From NCBI RefSeq assembly GCF_004364975.1, contig NZ_SOBW01000008.1:1300610-1364609 (forward strand): a stretch of 64,000 bases of DNA, in the 5' to 3' direction. Position 1 is the stretch's first letter; each line of letters begins with the position of its first letter. This stretch comes from Gelidibacter sediminis. GTDB taxonomy: Bacteria > Bacteroidota > Bacteroidia > Flavobacteriales > Flavobacteriaceae. Shown here in pieces: positions 17,001-24,551 of this stretch. The notes below the pieces were generated by a model that was given only the letters and a program-made list of their open reading frames with translations, had not been told where the DNA came from and searched no databases. The position numbers and the translations under genes were made by a program.

Positions 17001-17055
17001 TGTCAGTTTGAACGCAGTCGGAACTACAACACATCTCGACTGCGCTCGATGAAAC
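17001..17055. repeat. Dispersed palindromic intergenic repeat
   Basis: AACGCAGTCG (17011-17020) and CGACTGCGCT (17038-17047) form an imperfect hairpin, extended by TTG/CGA. It fills the gap between the two ATPase genes. Similar TCGACTGCGCTCGA hairpins are scattered in many flavobacterial genomes, so this is probably a REP-like element; only one copy is in this window. Confidence 0.6.
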
Positions 17056-17070
17056 AAAATTCACAAAAAA

Positions 17071-17799
17071 ATGAGCAAAAGCAAAGTCATACAAGTAGAA
17101 GGTTTAACCAAAATGTTTGGCGATTTTGCAGCTGTAAACTCCATCACTTTTGAGGTTGAAAAAGGAGAAATCTTTGGATTTTTGGGCGCCAATGGTGCCG
17201 GAAAAACCACAGCCATAAAAATGCTGATCGGTATTTCACACCCAACCTCTGGAAAGGCCACAGTAGCTGGTTTTGATGTTTATACTCAAACAGAATACAT
17301 TAAAAAAAACATAGGTTATATGAGTCAGAAGTTTGCCTTATATGACGATTTAACGGTGAAAGAAAACATCATCTTTTTTGGAGGAATTTATGGATTACCA
17401 CGAAAAATAATTAAAGAAAAATCAGGAACTTTAATTCAGGAACTTGGACTTGAAAACGTTGCCAACCAATTGGTTGGATATTTACCCTTGGGTTGGAAAC
17501 AGAAACTATCCTTTTCAGTGTCCCTGATTCACGATCCGAAAATCGTGTTTTTAGATGAGCCCACAGGAGGCGTTGACCCGATTACCAGACGTCAATTTTG
17601 GGAAATGATCTATAAAGCGGCCAACCAAGGCACCACTGTGTTTGTAACTACCCATTATATGGATGAAGCTGAATATTGTGATCGTGTTTCCATCATGGTC
17701 AATGGTAAAATTGAAGCTTTAGATACACCGAAAAAACTTAAAGAACAGTTTCAGGCGGAGCGCATGAATGATGTGTTTTTAAAGTTGGCGCGCGGATAG
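17071..17799 (+). CDS. ABC transporter ATP-binding protein (YbhF C-half-like)
   Basis: 242 residues. Walker A is GANGAGKTTA, Walker B is IVFLDEPTGGVDP, followed by the switch His in FVTTHYMDEA. The signature loop is YLPLGWKQKLSF instead of LSGGQ, which is usual for the second half of YbhF-type ATPases and suggests an asymmetric pair of ATP sites with the upstream subunit. The permease genes follow after the GxxExxY insertion. Confidence 0.9.
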   Translation: MSKSKVIQVEGLTKMFGDFAAVNSITFEVEKGEIFGFLGANGAGKTTAIKMLIGISHPTSGKATVAGFDVYTQTEYIKKNIGYMSQKFALYDDLTVKENIIFFGGIYGLPRKIIKEKSGTLIQELGLENVANQLVGYLPLGWKQKLSFSVSLIHDPKIVFLDEPTGGVDPITRRQFWEMIYKAANQGTTVFVTTHYMDEAEYCDRVSIMVNGKIEALDTPKKLKEQFQAERMNDVFLKLARG

Positions 17800-17806
17800 A
17801 AAAAAA

Positions 17807-17836
17807 TATCCCGCAGATTTCGCGGATTTTCGCAGA
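17807..17836. repeat. Left inverted repeat of the GxxExxY element
   Basis: A 30-bp repeat containing TCCCGCAGATTTCGCGGA (17809-17826) and ending TTTTCGCAGA. It starts 8 bp after the stop of the ATPase gene and is the inverse of the repeats at 14145 and 18348. Confidence 0.75.
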
Positions 17837-17895
17837 AATATAACGATAATATTTAAAGAAAATCGAGTATTCTCGGCAGAACACAAAAAAAGTTA

Positions 17896-18287
17896 ATGAC
17901 TATAGAATCAAAATCAGAAAACGATATTTCATATAAATTAGAGGGGCAATTTTCAAAGTATATAATGAATTAGGTCCCGGGCTATTAGAATCTGACTATG
18001 AAGCTGTTCTATGTTTCGAGTTACAAAAACAAGGATTATCCATTAAGCGACAAGTTCCTCTACCAGTTATTTATGAAGATGTGGAATTGGAAATTGGTTT
18101 CAGATTGGATGTGTTGGTTAATAATAAAATTATAATCGAAATCAAATCCGTAGAGAAATTAGAGAAAGTACATCATAAACAAATTTTAACCTATTTAAAA
18201 TTAACTGGTCTAAAACTTGGGATTTTAGTCAACTTCAATGTTGATACTATCACTGAAGGGATTTTTAGAAAAGTAAATGGACTATAA
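17896..18287 (+). pseudogene. GxxExxY-family protein gene with one frameshift
   Basis: The start at 17896 reads MTIESKSENDISYKLEG and then runs into a stop at 17971-17973. One base appears missing in the run GGGG at 17943-17946. In the next frame the family sequence continues: GAIFKVYNELGPGLLESDYEAVL, with the diagnostic GLLESDY, then QVPLPVIYEDVELEIGFRLD, IIIEIKSVEKL and HHKQILTYLKLTGLKLGILVNF, to a stop at 18287. These GFRLD and EIKS segments fit a PD-(D/E)XK nuclease-like fold. GxxExxY proteins are widespread and uncharacterised. The frameshift may be real decay or a homopolymer read error. Confidence 0.8.
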
Positions 18288-18293
18288 GAAATA

Positions 18294-18318
18294 GCCCGTA
18301 GATTACACGAATACGTAC
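18294..18318. repeat. Degenerate repeat near the right end of the GxxExxY element
   Basis: GCCCGTAGATTACACGAATA continues to 18318 and resembles the left repeat at 17809 in the same orientation, with several substitutions. It begins 6 bp after the GxxExxY stop codon, so the gene is closely flanked by repeat material on both sides. Confidence 0.45.
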
Positions 18319-18347
18319 AAAAAAAGATCAAACCAAACACTAAGCCT

Positions 18348-18377
18348 TCTGCGAAAATTAGCGAAATCCGCGGGAAA
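18348..18377. repeat. Right inverted repeat of the GxxExxY element
   Basis: A 30-bp repeat beginning TCTGCGAAAATTAGCG and ending CCGCGGGAAA. It matches the solo copy at 14145 at 28 of 30 positions and the inverted left end at 26 of 30. Confidence 0.75.
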
Positions 18378-18424
18378 TGTAAAATTAAGTATTAAAAAAA
18401 AACCTTCCGTCGCAGGGACTTACG

Positions 18425-19531
18425 ATGAAAAGATTTATAGGCTTCGTAAAAAAGGAATTCTACCACATTTTTAGGGATAGACGCTCATTGTTTATTCTCT
18501 TCGGGATGCCTATTGCCCAAATTCTATTGTTTGGATTTACCATTACCAATGAAATCAATAATGTGGATATCGCCATTTTGGACAATTCAAAAAATAGTAC
18601 TACAGAAGCAATCATTAATAAAATAGGGGCTTCAAAGTATTTTAGCATCAAACAAGTATTCACTCGTGAAGCGGATATCGCTTCTGTATTTGAAAAAGGC
18701 CACGTTAAAGCCGTGTTGAACTTTGACAAAGATTTCAGTAAAAAACTGATTAAAGACCACAAGGCAACCATCCAAATCATTACGGATGCCACGGACCCAA
18801 ATACGGCAAATACGATTACCAATTATGTCAATGCCATCCTTCAGCAGTATCAAAAAGAATTGAACAAAGACATCAACGTGGCCTATCAAATAATCCCACA
18901 AACCCGCATGGTTTACAATCCTGAACTCAAAAGTGTGTACATGTTTGTCCCAGGAGTGATGACCATTATTCTGATGTTGGTTTCGGCCATGATGACTTCC
19001 ATTTCGATTACCAGAGAAAAGGAATTAGGTACCATGGAAATCTTGTTGGTGTCCCCATTAAAGCCGTTCCAAGTTGTTATCGGAAAAGTGATTCCTTATA
19101 TTTTTCTATCCATCATTAATGCCATTGTGATTGTTATGTTGAGCATATTTATTTTCAATATGCCTATTCAAGGAAGTCTTTTACTATTAGGTTTGGAGAG
19201 TGTGCTTTTTATCATCACTTCACTCGCTTTAGGCATTTTAATATCCACAATTTCCGCCACTCAGCAAACCGCCATGATGATTTCATTAATGGGATTGATG
19301 TTGCCTGTAATATTATTGTCGGGCTTTATCTTCCCTATTTCGAGCATGCCCATGCCGCTTCAAATTATTAGTCATATTATTCCTGCCAAATGGTTCATCA
19401 TCATTTTAAAGGCTATTATGCTAAAAGGTGTTGGCTTGGAATTTATCTGGAAAGAAACCCTGATTTTATTGGGAATGACGGTATTTTTTATGGCGTTGAG
19501 TGTGAAGAAATATAAGATACGATTGGAGTAA
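18425..19531 (+). CDS. ABC-2 type permease (YbhS/YbhR-like), first
   Basis: 368 residues. One helix lies near the N-terminus (about residues 20-40: SLFILFGMPIAQILLFGFTIT), then a large periplasmic domain, then five helices from about residue 175 (GVMTIILMLVSAMM onwards). The loop REKELGTMEILLVSPLKP after helix 2 is diagnostic of ABC-2 permeases. It partners the permease at 19663 and the two ATPases to export drugs or other toxic compounds. It is separated from the ATPase genes by the GxxExxY element, so full operon transcription must pass through that element. Confidence 0.9.
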   Translation: MKRFIGFVKKEFYHIFRDRRSLFILFGMPIAQILLFGFTITNEINNVDIAILDNSKNSTTEAIINKIGASKYFSIKQVFTREADIASVFEKGHVKAVLNFDKDFSKKLIKDHKATIQIITDATDPNTANTITNYVNAILQQYQKELNKDINVAYQIIPQTRMVYNPELKSVYMFVPGVMTIILMLVSAMMTSISITREKELGTMEILLVSPLKPFQVVIGKVIPYIFLSIINAIVIVMLSIFIFNMPIQGSLLLLGLESVLFIITSLALGILISTISATQQTAMMISLMGLMLPVILLSGFIFPISSMPMPLQIISHIIPAKWFIIILKAIMLKGVGLEFIWKETLILLGMTVFFMALSVKKYKIRLE

Positions 19532-19639
19532 AAAAGTGGGCAGTATTCAGTAAGCAGTCCATAAAAAATTAAAATATCAGTGATTCAAATGACCATATGA
19601 GTGTTGCGAAAATATATATCATTAATAACTAAAAAAGAG

Positions 19640-19659
19640 ATTCCCACCTTTGCGGGAAT
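19640..19659 (+). repeat. Short hairpin just before second permease start
   Basis: ATTCCC (19640-19645) and GGGAAT (19654-19659) form a 6-bp stem with an 8-nt loop, 3 bp before the ATG at 19663. Similar GATTCCCGCCTT-type hairpins are scattered in flavobacterial genomes. Its position could affect translation of the second permease. Confidence 0.4.
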
Positions 19660-19662
19660 ATT

Positions 19663-20784
19663 ATGAAAACAATCCTTTACATCATACAAAAAGAGTTCAA
19701 GCAAATTTTTAGAAATAAGGGTATGCTTCCTATTATTTTTATATTGCCCCTACTCCAATTGGTTATTCTTTCTAATGCCGCCACCTTTGAAGTCAAGAAT
19801 ATGAAATTTGGTTATATTGATAACGATCGCAGCTCGACATCGAGGGCACTGATCGAAAAATTCAATGCATCCACTTATTTTAATGTGCTGACCGATTATC
19901 CTACGCAAAAGCAGGCAAGCGCCGCCATGTTACGAGGCGAAGTTGATGTCATTATGGAAATTCCCCAACATTTTGCGCGCGACTTACAAACAGAACAACA
20001 CAATATATTAGGCATTACTATCAATGCCATTGACGGCGCTGCTGCAGGTGTTGAAAATGTCTATATCTCACAAATCATACTAAGCTTCAATAAAAATATA
20101 AGAACCGATTTATCCCAAATTTCCGATGCGCAAATACAACCCGTCATCATTGAGACCATCCCGTTATTCTGGTATAATGAAACCTTAAATTACAAAACCT
20201 TTATGGTTCCTGGTATCCTGGTATTGTTGGTCACCATGATTACCCTTTTTCTTTCGGGAATGAACATTGTGCGGGAAAAGGAAATAGGAACTTTGGAGCA
20301 AATTAATGTTACGCCCATAAAGAAAAGTCAATTCATAATTGGGAAACTCTTTCCGTTTTGGGTGATTGGGATGGTGTTATTGAGCATCGGATTGATCATC
20401 TCCAAACTTATTTTTGACGTCCCCATGGTGGGCAGTTTACTTCTTCTGTACCTTTATACCTCCATTTATATCTTGGTGGTTTTAGGTATTGGGCTATTTA
20501 TTTCAAACTTTACGGACACCCAACAACAAGCCATGTTTATTGCCTGGTTTTTTGTAGTGATTTTTATTTTGATGAGTGGGTTGTTCACACCAATTGAAAG
20601 TATGCCAAGATGGGCACAACTAATTACCGAGTTTAATCCTATTAAGTATTATGTAGAAGTGATGCGGATGGTGATGCTTAAAGGTTCTGATGTAATGGAT
20701 ATCCTGCCGCAACTGATCAAAACTTTGGCTTACGCTATTGTTATGAATGGTTTGGCAGTATGGAGTTATAAGAAAACTAACTAA
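19663..20784 (+). CDS. ABC-2 type permease (YbhS/YbhR-like), second
   Basis: 373 residues, with the same layout as the first permease: an N-terminal helix (MLPIIFILPLLQLVILSNAA), a periplasmic domain of about 140 residues, and five C-terminal helices. The motif REKEIGTLEQINVTPIKK is the ABC-2 signature loop. The pair should form the heterodimeric membrane part of the exporter. It is the last clear gene of the operon. Confidence 0.9.
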   Translation: MKTILYIIQKEFKQIFRNKGMLPIIFILPLLQLVILSNAATFEVKNMKFGYIDNDRSSTSRALIEKFNASTYFNVLTDYPTQKQASAAMLRGEVDVIMEIPQHFARDLQTEQHNILGITINAIDGAAAGVENVYISQIILSFNKNIRTDLSQISDAQIQPVIIETIPLFWYNETLNYKTFMVPGILVLLVTMITLFLSGMNIVREKEIGTLEQINVTPIKKSQFIIGKLFPFWVIGMVLLSIGLIISKLIFDVPMVGSLLLLYLYTSIYILVVLGIGLFISNFTDTQQQAMFIAWFFVVIFILMSGLFTPIESMPRWAQLITEFNPIKYYVEVMRMVMLKGSDVMDILPQLIKTLAYAIVMNGLAVWSYKKTN

Positions 20785-20903
20785 TACGGTTATAAATCTT
20801 CTAGATTTAAAGCGCAATTAAAATGATTATGCGATTTATTATTGCAACAAATGCACATTAGCATCACTTTGAAATTTTCAGATTTCAATACAATCTTTTA
20901 CCT

Positions 20904-21752
20904 ATGGAACATCAAGTATATATAAAAAAAAGTAACGGAGAAACGGAACTATTTTCCTTTGAAAAGCTTAGAAGATCATTGCGATCATCCGGTGCCAGTA
21001 ATGAAACGGTTGAGACCATTGTCGAAAAGATTCAAGGCCAAGTTTATGACGGCATGTCGTCTAACACAATCTATAGAAAAGCCTTTAGCATCTTAAAAGG
21101 TAAACATAAAAGCACCGCTTCACGATACAGTTTAAAACGCGCCATTTTAGAGTTGGGACCAACCGGTTATCCGTTTGAAAGATTGATTGGGGCTTTATTA
21201 AAGGAAAGAGGATTCAACACCAAAGTAAGTGTCACCTTGCAAGGCGCCTGTGTAACTCACGAAATTGATGTATTGGCCGAAAAAGATGGCAATGTGTATG
21301 CAATTGAATGTAAATTCCATGCCGATGCTAGAGCGACCAGTAATGTGAAAATACCTTTATATATTAATTCGCGATTTTTAGATATTCAACAACAGTGGAA
21401 TTCCAATCCAAAAAACACCACACATTTAAAACAAGGCTGGTTGGTAACTAACACCCGATTTACTGCAGACGCCGTCAACTACGGAAAATGTGTGGGATTA
21501 ACGCTAATGAGTTGGGATTATCCAAAAAATAACGGTCTAAAAGCCAATATAGATTCTTTAGCGTTATATCCAGTAACTACCTTAACTACTTTAAACAAAC
21601 GGGAAAAGCATCTCCTCATAGCGTCTGATGTGATATTGGTTAAGGAATTATTCGATGGCAAGAATAAATTAGTAAATATTGGTTTATCAGACAGAAAAAT
21701 TGAACGTGTTCTGAATGAAGTGCAACAATTGTGTGGATCGGATTGTAATTAA
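20904..21752 (+). CDS. ATP-cone plus PD-(D/E)XK (Mrr-like) nuclease fusion
   Basis: 282 residues. Residues 1 to about 88 form an ATP-cone domain of the type seen in NrdR and ribonucleotide reductase (VYIKKSNGETELFSFEKLRRSL, then YRKAFSILK, SRYSLKRAI). From residue 90 a restriction-endonuclease-like domain follows, with GYPFERLIGALL (Glu92), HEIDVLAE (Asp122) and VYAIECK (Glu135, Lys137), which fit a PD-(D/E)XK site. A third region to the C-terminus ends in two Cys (LCGSDC). An ATP-cone could make nuclease activity depend on ATP or dATP. It stands between two efflux operons and seems to be a single gene. Confidence 0.78.
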   Translation: MEHQVYIKKSNGETELFSFEKLRRSLRSSGASNETVETIVEKIQGQVYDGMSSNTIYRKAFSILKGKHKSTASRYSLKRAILELGPTGYPFERLIGALLKERGFNTKVSVTLQGACVTHEIDVLAEKDGNVYAIECKFHADARATSNVKIPLYINSRFLDIQQQWNSNPKNTTHLKQGWLVTNTRFTADAVNYGKCVGLTLMSWDYPKNNGLKANIDSLALYPVTTLTTLNKREKHLLIASDVILVKELFDGKNKLVNIGLSDRKIERVLNEVQQLCGSDCN

Positions 21753-21860
21753 AAATGCGCTCAGCCTATAATTTAATCCATGTCAAATTTTCCATTCTGC
21801 ACACTTAATAAGTCATATTTACTTATTTATAAACGTTTTCGCAACCATATTTCTCTGTAG

Positions 21861-21904
21861 GTAACATATGTTACTGACCACTATTCGTATCTCATGTACA
21901 TTTG
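21861..21904 (+). promoter_or_regulatory. Palindromic operator plus -7 box (class II activator promoter, copy 4)
   Basis: GTAACATATGTTAC (21861-21874) is a perfect 14-bp palindrome. After exactly 22 bp comes TACATTTG (21897-21904), a perfect TAnnTTTG. The inferred start near 21909 leaves about 16 nt before the ATG at 21925. It should drive the RND efflux operon. Confidence 0.78.
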
Positions 21905-21924
21905 TGACATAAATGATGTAACAC

Positions 21925-23235
21925 ATGAAAACGAAACTCCTCATACTAACAATTGCTTCTTTGGGATATAACACAATGAGTCATGCTCAAGATATTATTC
22001 CAATTTCTAGAGATGAAGTTTTAAACAAGGTGAGTCAAGATAATATCAGTCTAAAAATATCTGAACAGGAGTTTATAGAGGCTAGAGCTGATTACAGACA
22101 AACAAACGCTGTTTTTCTTCCCACTATCACCGCAAGTCACACCGGTATTGCTACTACTAATCCGTTAATGGCATTTGGTTCTAAATTAAATCAGGAAATA
22201 TTAACGCAAAGCGATTTTAATCCTGCCACTTTAAATGATCCGTCTCAAATTCAAAGTTTTGCCACGAAATTTGAAATACAGCAGCCGCTCATCAATTTAG
22301 ATGGGTTGTTTCAACGGAAAGCCGCAAAATCCAAAATGGAAGCTATGGCTCTAAAAACGGATCGCACCGCTGATTATTTAAAGTTTGAAGTAGCAAAAGC
22401 TTATATGCAGTTGCAATTGGCCTACAAAGGCGTGGACGTACTAGAAAAAGCCTATCATGCTGCCCAGGCCAATCAAAAATTAGCTGACAACAGTTTTAAA
22501 CAAGGTTATTTACAACGCGCTGATGTGCTAAATGCAGAAGTTCGTGTTACGGAAGTTCAAAATCAGTTACAAACGGCAAAGAGTAATGTACAAAACGCTT
22601 CTAATTACCTCTCATTTTTAATGAATGATGAAACTTATGTAGCCTATATGCCTAAGGACAGTTTAACCATTTCTGTTACCACCGTGGAAAACCATATTAT
22701 TTCAGAAAACCGATCAGACATTAAAGCCATGCAATTGGCTACAGATGCTTTGGAGTTGATGAATAAGGCAGATAAAATGGCCTTTCTACCACGGGTGAAT
22801 GCTTTTGGAAGTTTTGAGTTATATGATGATAAAATTTTTCAGGCAGATGCCAATGGCTATTTATTTGGAGCGCAGTTAACCTGGGATATTTTTCAAGGTT
22901 CCAAACGCTTCGGTAAGGTACAGAAAAGTAGCGCAGAACTTGAAAAATCAAAATTACAATATACGCAATATGTGTCCCAAACCAATTTAGAATTGAACAA
23001 GGCAAAGCGTTCGTTACTAGATGCCGAAAACAAATTAAAATTGACCGCATTGGCTTTAGAGCAATCAGAAGAATCATTAAGAATCAGAACAAACAGGTTT
23101 AAGGAAGGGTTAGAAAAAACATCCGATTTACTAATTGCCGAAACGCAGTTTGCGCAAAAACAATTGGAGTATTACCAAACCATTTTTGAATACAATTATG
23201 CACAAGCATATTTAGAGTTTTTAACTAAAAAATAG
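21925..23235 (+). CDS. TolC-family outer membrane efflux protein (RND system)
   Basis: 436 residues with a signal peptide ending near AQDII. The mature part is an OEP-type TolC protein of repeated long helices (LKFEVAKAYMQLQLAYKGVDVLEKA region, ALEQSEESLRIRTNRFKEG region). It provides the outer membrane channel for the adaptor and RND pump encoded next. It is the first gene after the strongest operator of the window. Confidence 0.9.
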   Translation: MKTKLLILTIASLGYNTMSHAQDIIPISRDEVLNKVSQDNISLKISEQEFIEARADYRQTNAVFLPTITASHTGIATTNPLMAFGSKLNQEILTQSDFNPATLNDPSQIQSFATKFEIQQPLINLDGLFQRKAAKSKMEAMALKTDRTADYLKFEVAKAYMQLQLAYKGVDVLEKAYHAAQANQKLADNSFKQGYLQRADVLNAEVRVTEVQNQLQTAKSNVQNASNYLSFLMNDETYVAYMPKDSLTISVTTVENHIISENRSDIKAMQLATDALELMNKADKMAFLPRVNAFGSFELYDDKIFQADANGYLFGAQLTWDIFQGSKRFGKVQKSSAELEKSKLQYTQYVSQTNLELNKAKRSLLDAENKLKLTALALEQSEESLRIRTNRFKEGLEKTSDLLIAETQFAQKQLEYYQTIFEYNYAQAYLEFLTKK

Positions 23236-23313
23236 AAAGAGACAAGACTATACAACCGAGGACTCAAGACTAATAAGCTTGAGTTCATGGCAACCACATT
23301 AACATTAAATAAA

Positions 23314-24393
23314 ATGAAAAAATACATCTACCTATTATTCTTAACTACTGCTTCTTTTTTTATGACAAGTTGCGGTAGCGACAATAGAAAAGCGATTACT
23401 GATACTACCCCACCAATTCCAGTAACTATTAGTCAAATTACAGCAAATAACACGAGTCCGTTTTTATCAGTAAGTGGTAAGATCCAGGCCGCAAATAGTG
23501 CTGATTTAAGCACCAGAATGATGGGCTATGTCAATAAAGTACATGTTAATGTAGGTGATAAAGTAAAAAAGGGACAATTATTGGTATCCATCAATAATAC
23601 AGATTTACAGGCCAAACAAGGACAAGTTAATGCTGGTATTACTGAGGCAACAGTAGCCTATACTAATGCCAAGAAGGATTATGACCGCTTTCAAAGTTTA
23701 TTTGCAGACAATAGCGCCTCTCAAAAAGAATTGGATGATAGGACTGCTAATTTTGAGATGGCAAAAGCCCGCTTGGAATCTGCCAAACAGATGAAAAATG
23801 AAATCAACGCCCAATTTGCCTATAGCAATATTACTGCCCCTTTTAGCGGCACAGTAACAAGTAAAAGTATTGAAACTGGCGACATGGCCAATCCTGGAGT
23901 GCCATTAATAAGCATTGAAACGCCTGGTGATTTTGAAGTCATGGCCATGGTGCCTGAAACAGAAATTTCACAAATTAAAAAAGACGCTGAGGTGAGTGTG
24001 TTGGTCAAGTCTATCAATCAAACTTTAAAAGGCAAAGTAGTTGAAGTAAGTACTTCGGCTAAAAACACGGGCGGACAATATTTAGTAAAGATTGATCTCG
24101 ATAAAACAGATGCGAATATCCTCTCTGGTATGTTTGTTAGTGTTCAGTTTCCTGTTGAAAAACAATCCGCTACTGAACTGGTTTTAATTCCGAAAGAAGC
24201 CCTTATAACCAACGGTCAACTAACTGGTGTATATACGGTAAGCCAAAGCAATACGGCCATTTTACGTTGGTTGCGTTTAGGAAGAACTTTTGGAGATCAA
24301 GTGGAAGTCTTATCAGGTTTGAATTCGGATGAAGCCTATATCGTTTCTGCAGAAGGTAAACTTTACAATGGTGCTAAAATTACAATTCAATAA
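23314..24393 (+). CDS. RND efflux periplasmic adaptor lipoprotein
   Basis: 359 residues from the ATG at 23314, chosen over the ATG at 23287 because it gives a proper signal with lipobox ending at Cys20. It has a lipoyl-like domain (GYVNKVHVNVGDKVKKGQLL), a helical hairpin (RFQSLFADNSASQKELD), and beta-barrel and membrane-proximal parts (ITAPFSGTVTSKSIETGDM, SGMFVSVQFPV). It joins the RND pump to TolC. Confidence 0.9.
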   Translation: MKKYIYLLFLTTASFFMTSCGSDNRKAITDTTPPIPVTISQITANNTSPFLSVSGKIQAANSADLSTRMMGYVNKVHVNVGDKVKKGQLLVSINNTDLQAKQGQVNAGITEATVAYTNAKKDYDRFQSLFADNSASQKELDDRTANFEMAKARLESAKQMKNEINAQFAYSNITAPFSGTVTSKSIETGDMANPGVPLISIETPGDFEVMAMVPETEISQIKKDAEVSVLVKSINQTLKGKVVEVSTSAKNTGGQYLVKIDLDKTDANILSGMFVSVQFPVEKQSATELVLIPKEALITNGQLTGVYTVSQSNTAILRWLRLGRTFGDQVEVLSGLNSDEAYIVSAEGKLYNGAKITIQ

Positions 24394-24477
24394 CTAAAAA
24401 GTCGTATCAAAGATTATACGTTGTTTATTATTTCAAATTAATGAACTCATAAGTGTAAAAACATTTGTAGTGAAAAC

Positions 24478-24511
24478 CCTTTTTTTGCTGCCATAAATGG
24501 CAAAAAAAAGG
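24478..24511 (+). repeat. Homopolymer hairpin before the RND pump gene
   Basis: In the 158-bp gap between adaptor and pump, GCCAT and ATGGC flank a 2-nt loop and are extended by a run of seven T pairing with a run of eight A. It may tune expression of the large pump gene, or terminate part of the transcript. Confidence 0.45.
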
Positions 24512-24551
24512 AAACGGATGGCCGATTAAAATGCCCAAAACATAACTTAAA

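Larger units (their letters stand above)
17807..18377. mobile_element. GxxExxY element with 30-bp inverted repeats
   Basis: A 571-bp unit inserted between ATPase and permease genes. Its left end (17807-17836) and the reverse complement of its right end (18348-18377) agree at 26 of 30 positions. The repeats consist of short CGC-containing blocks (CCGCAGATTTCGCGGATTTT-like). Inside is a frameshifted GxxExxY gene. The inverted ends and a third copy at 14145 suggest a small mobile or formerly mobile unit. No transposase and no clear target duplication were seen. Confidence 0.55.
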
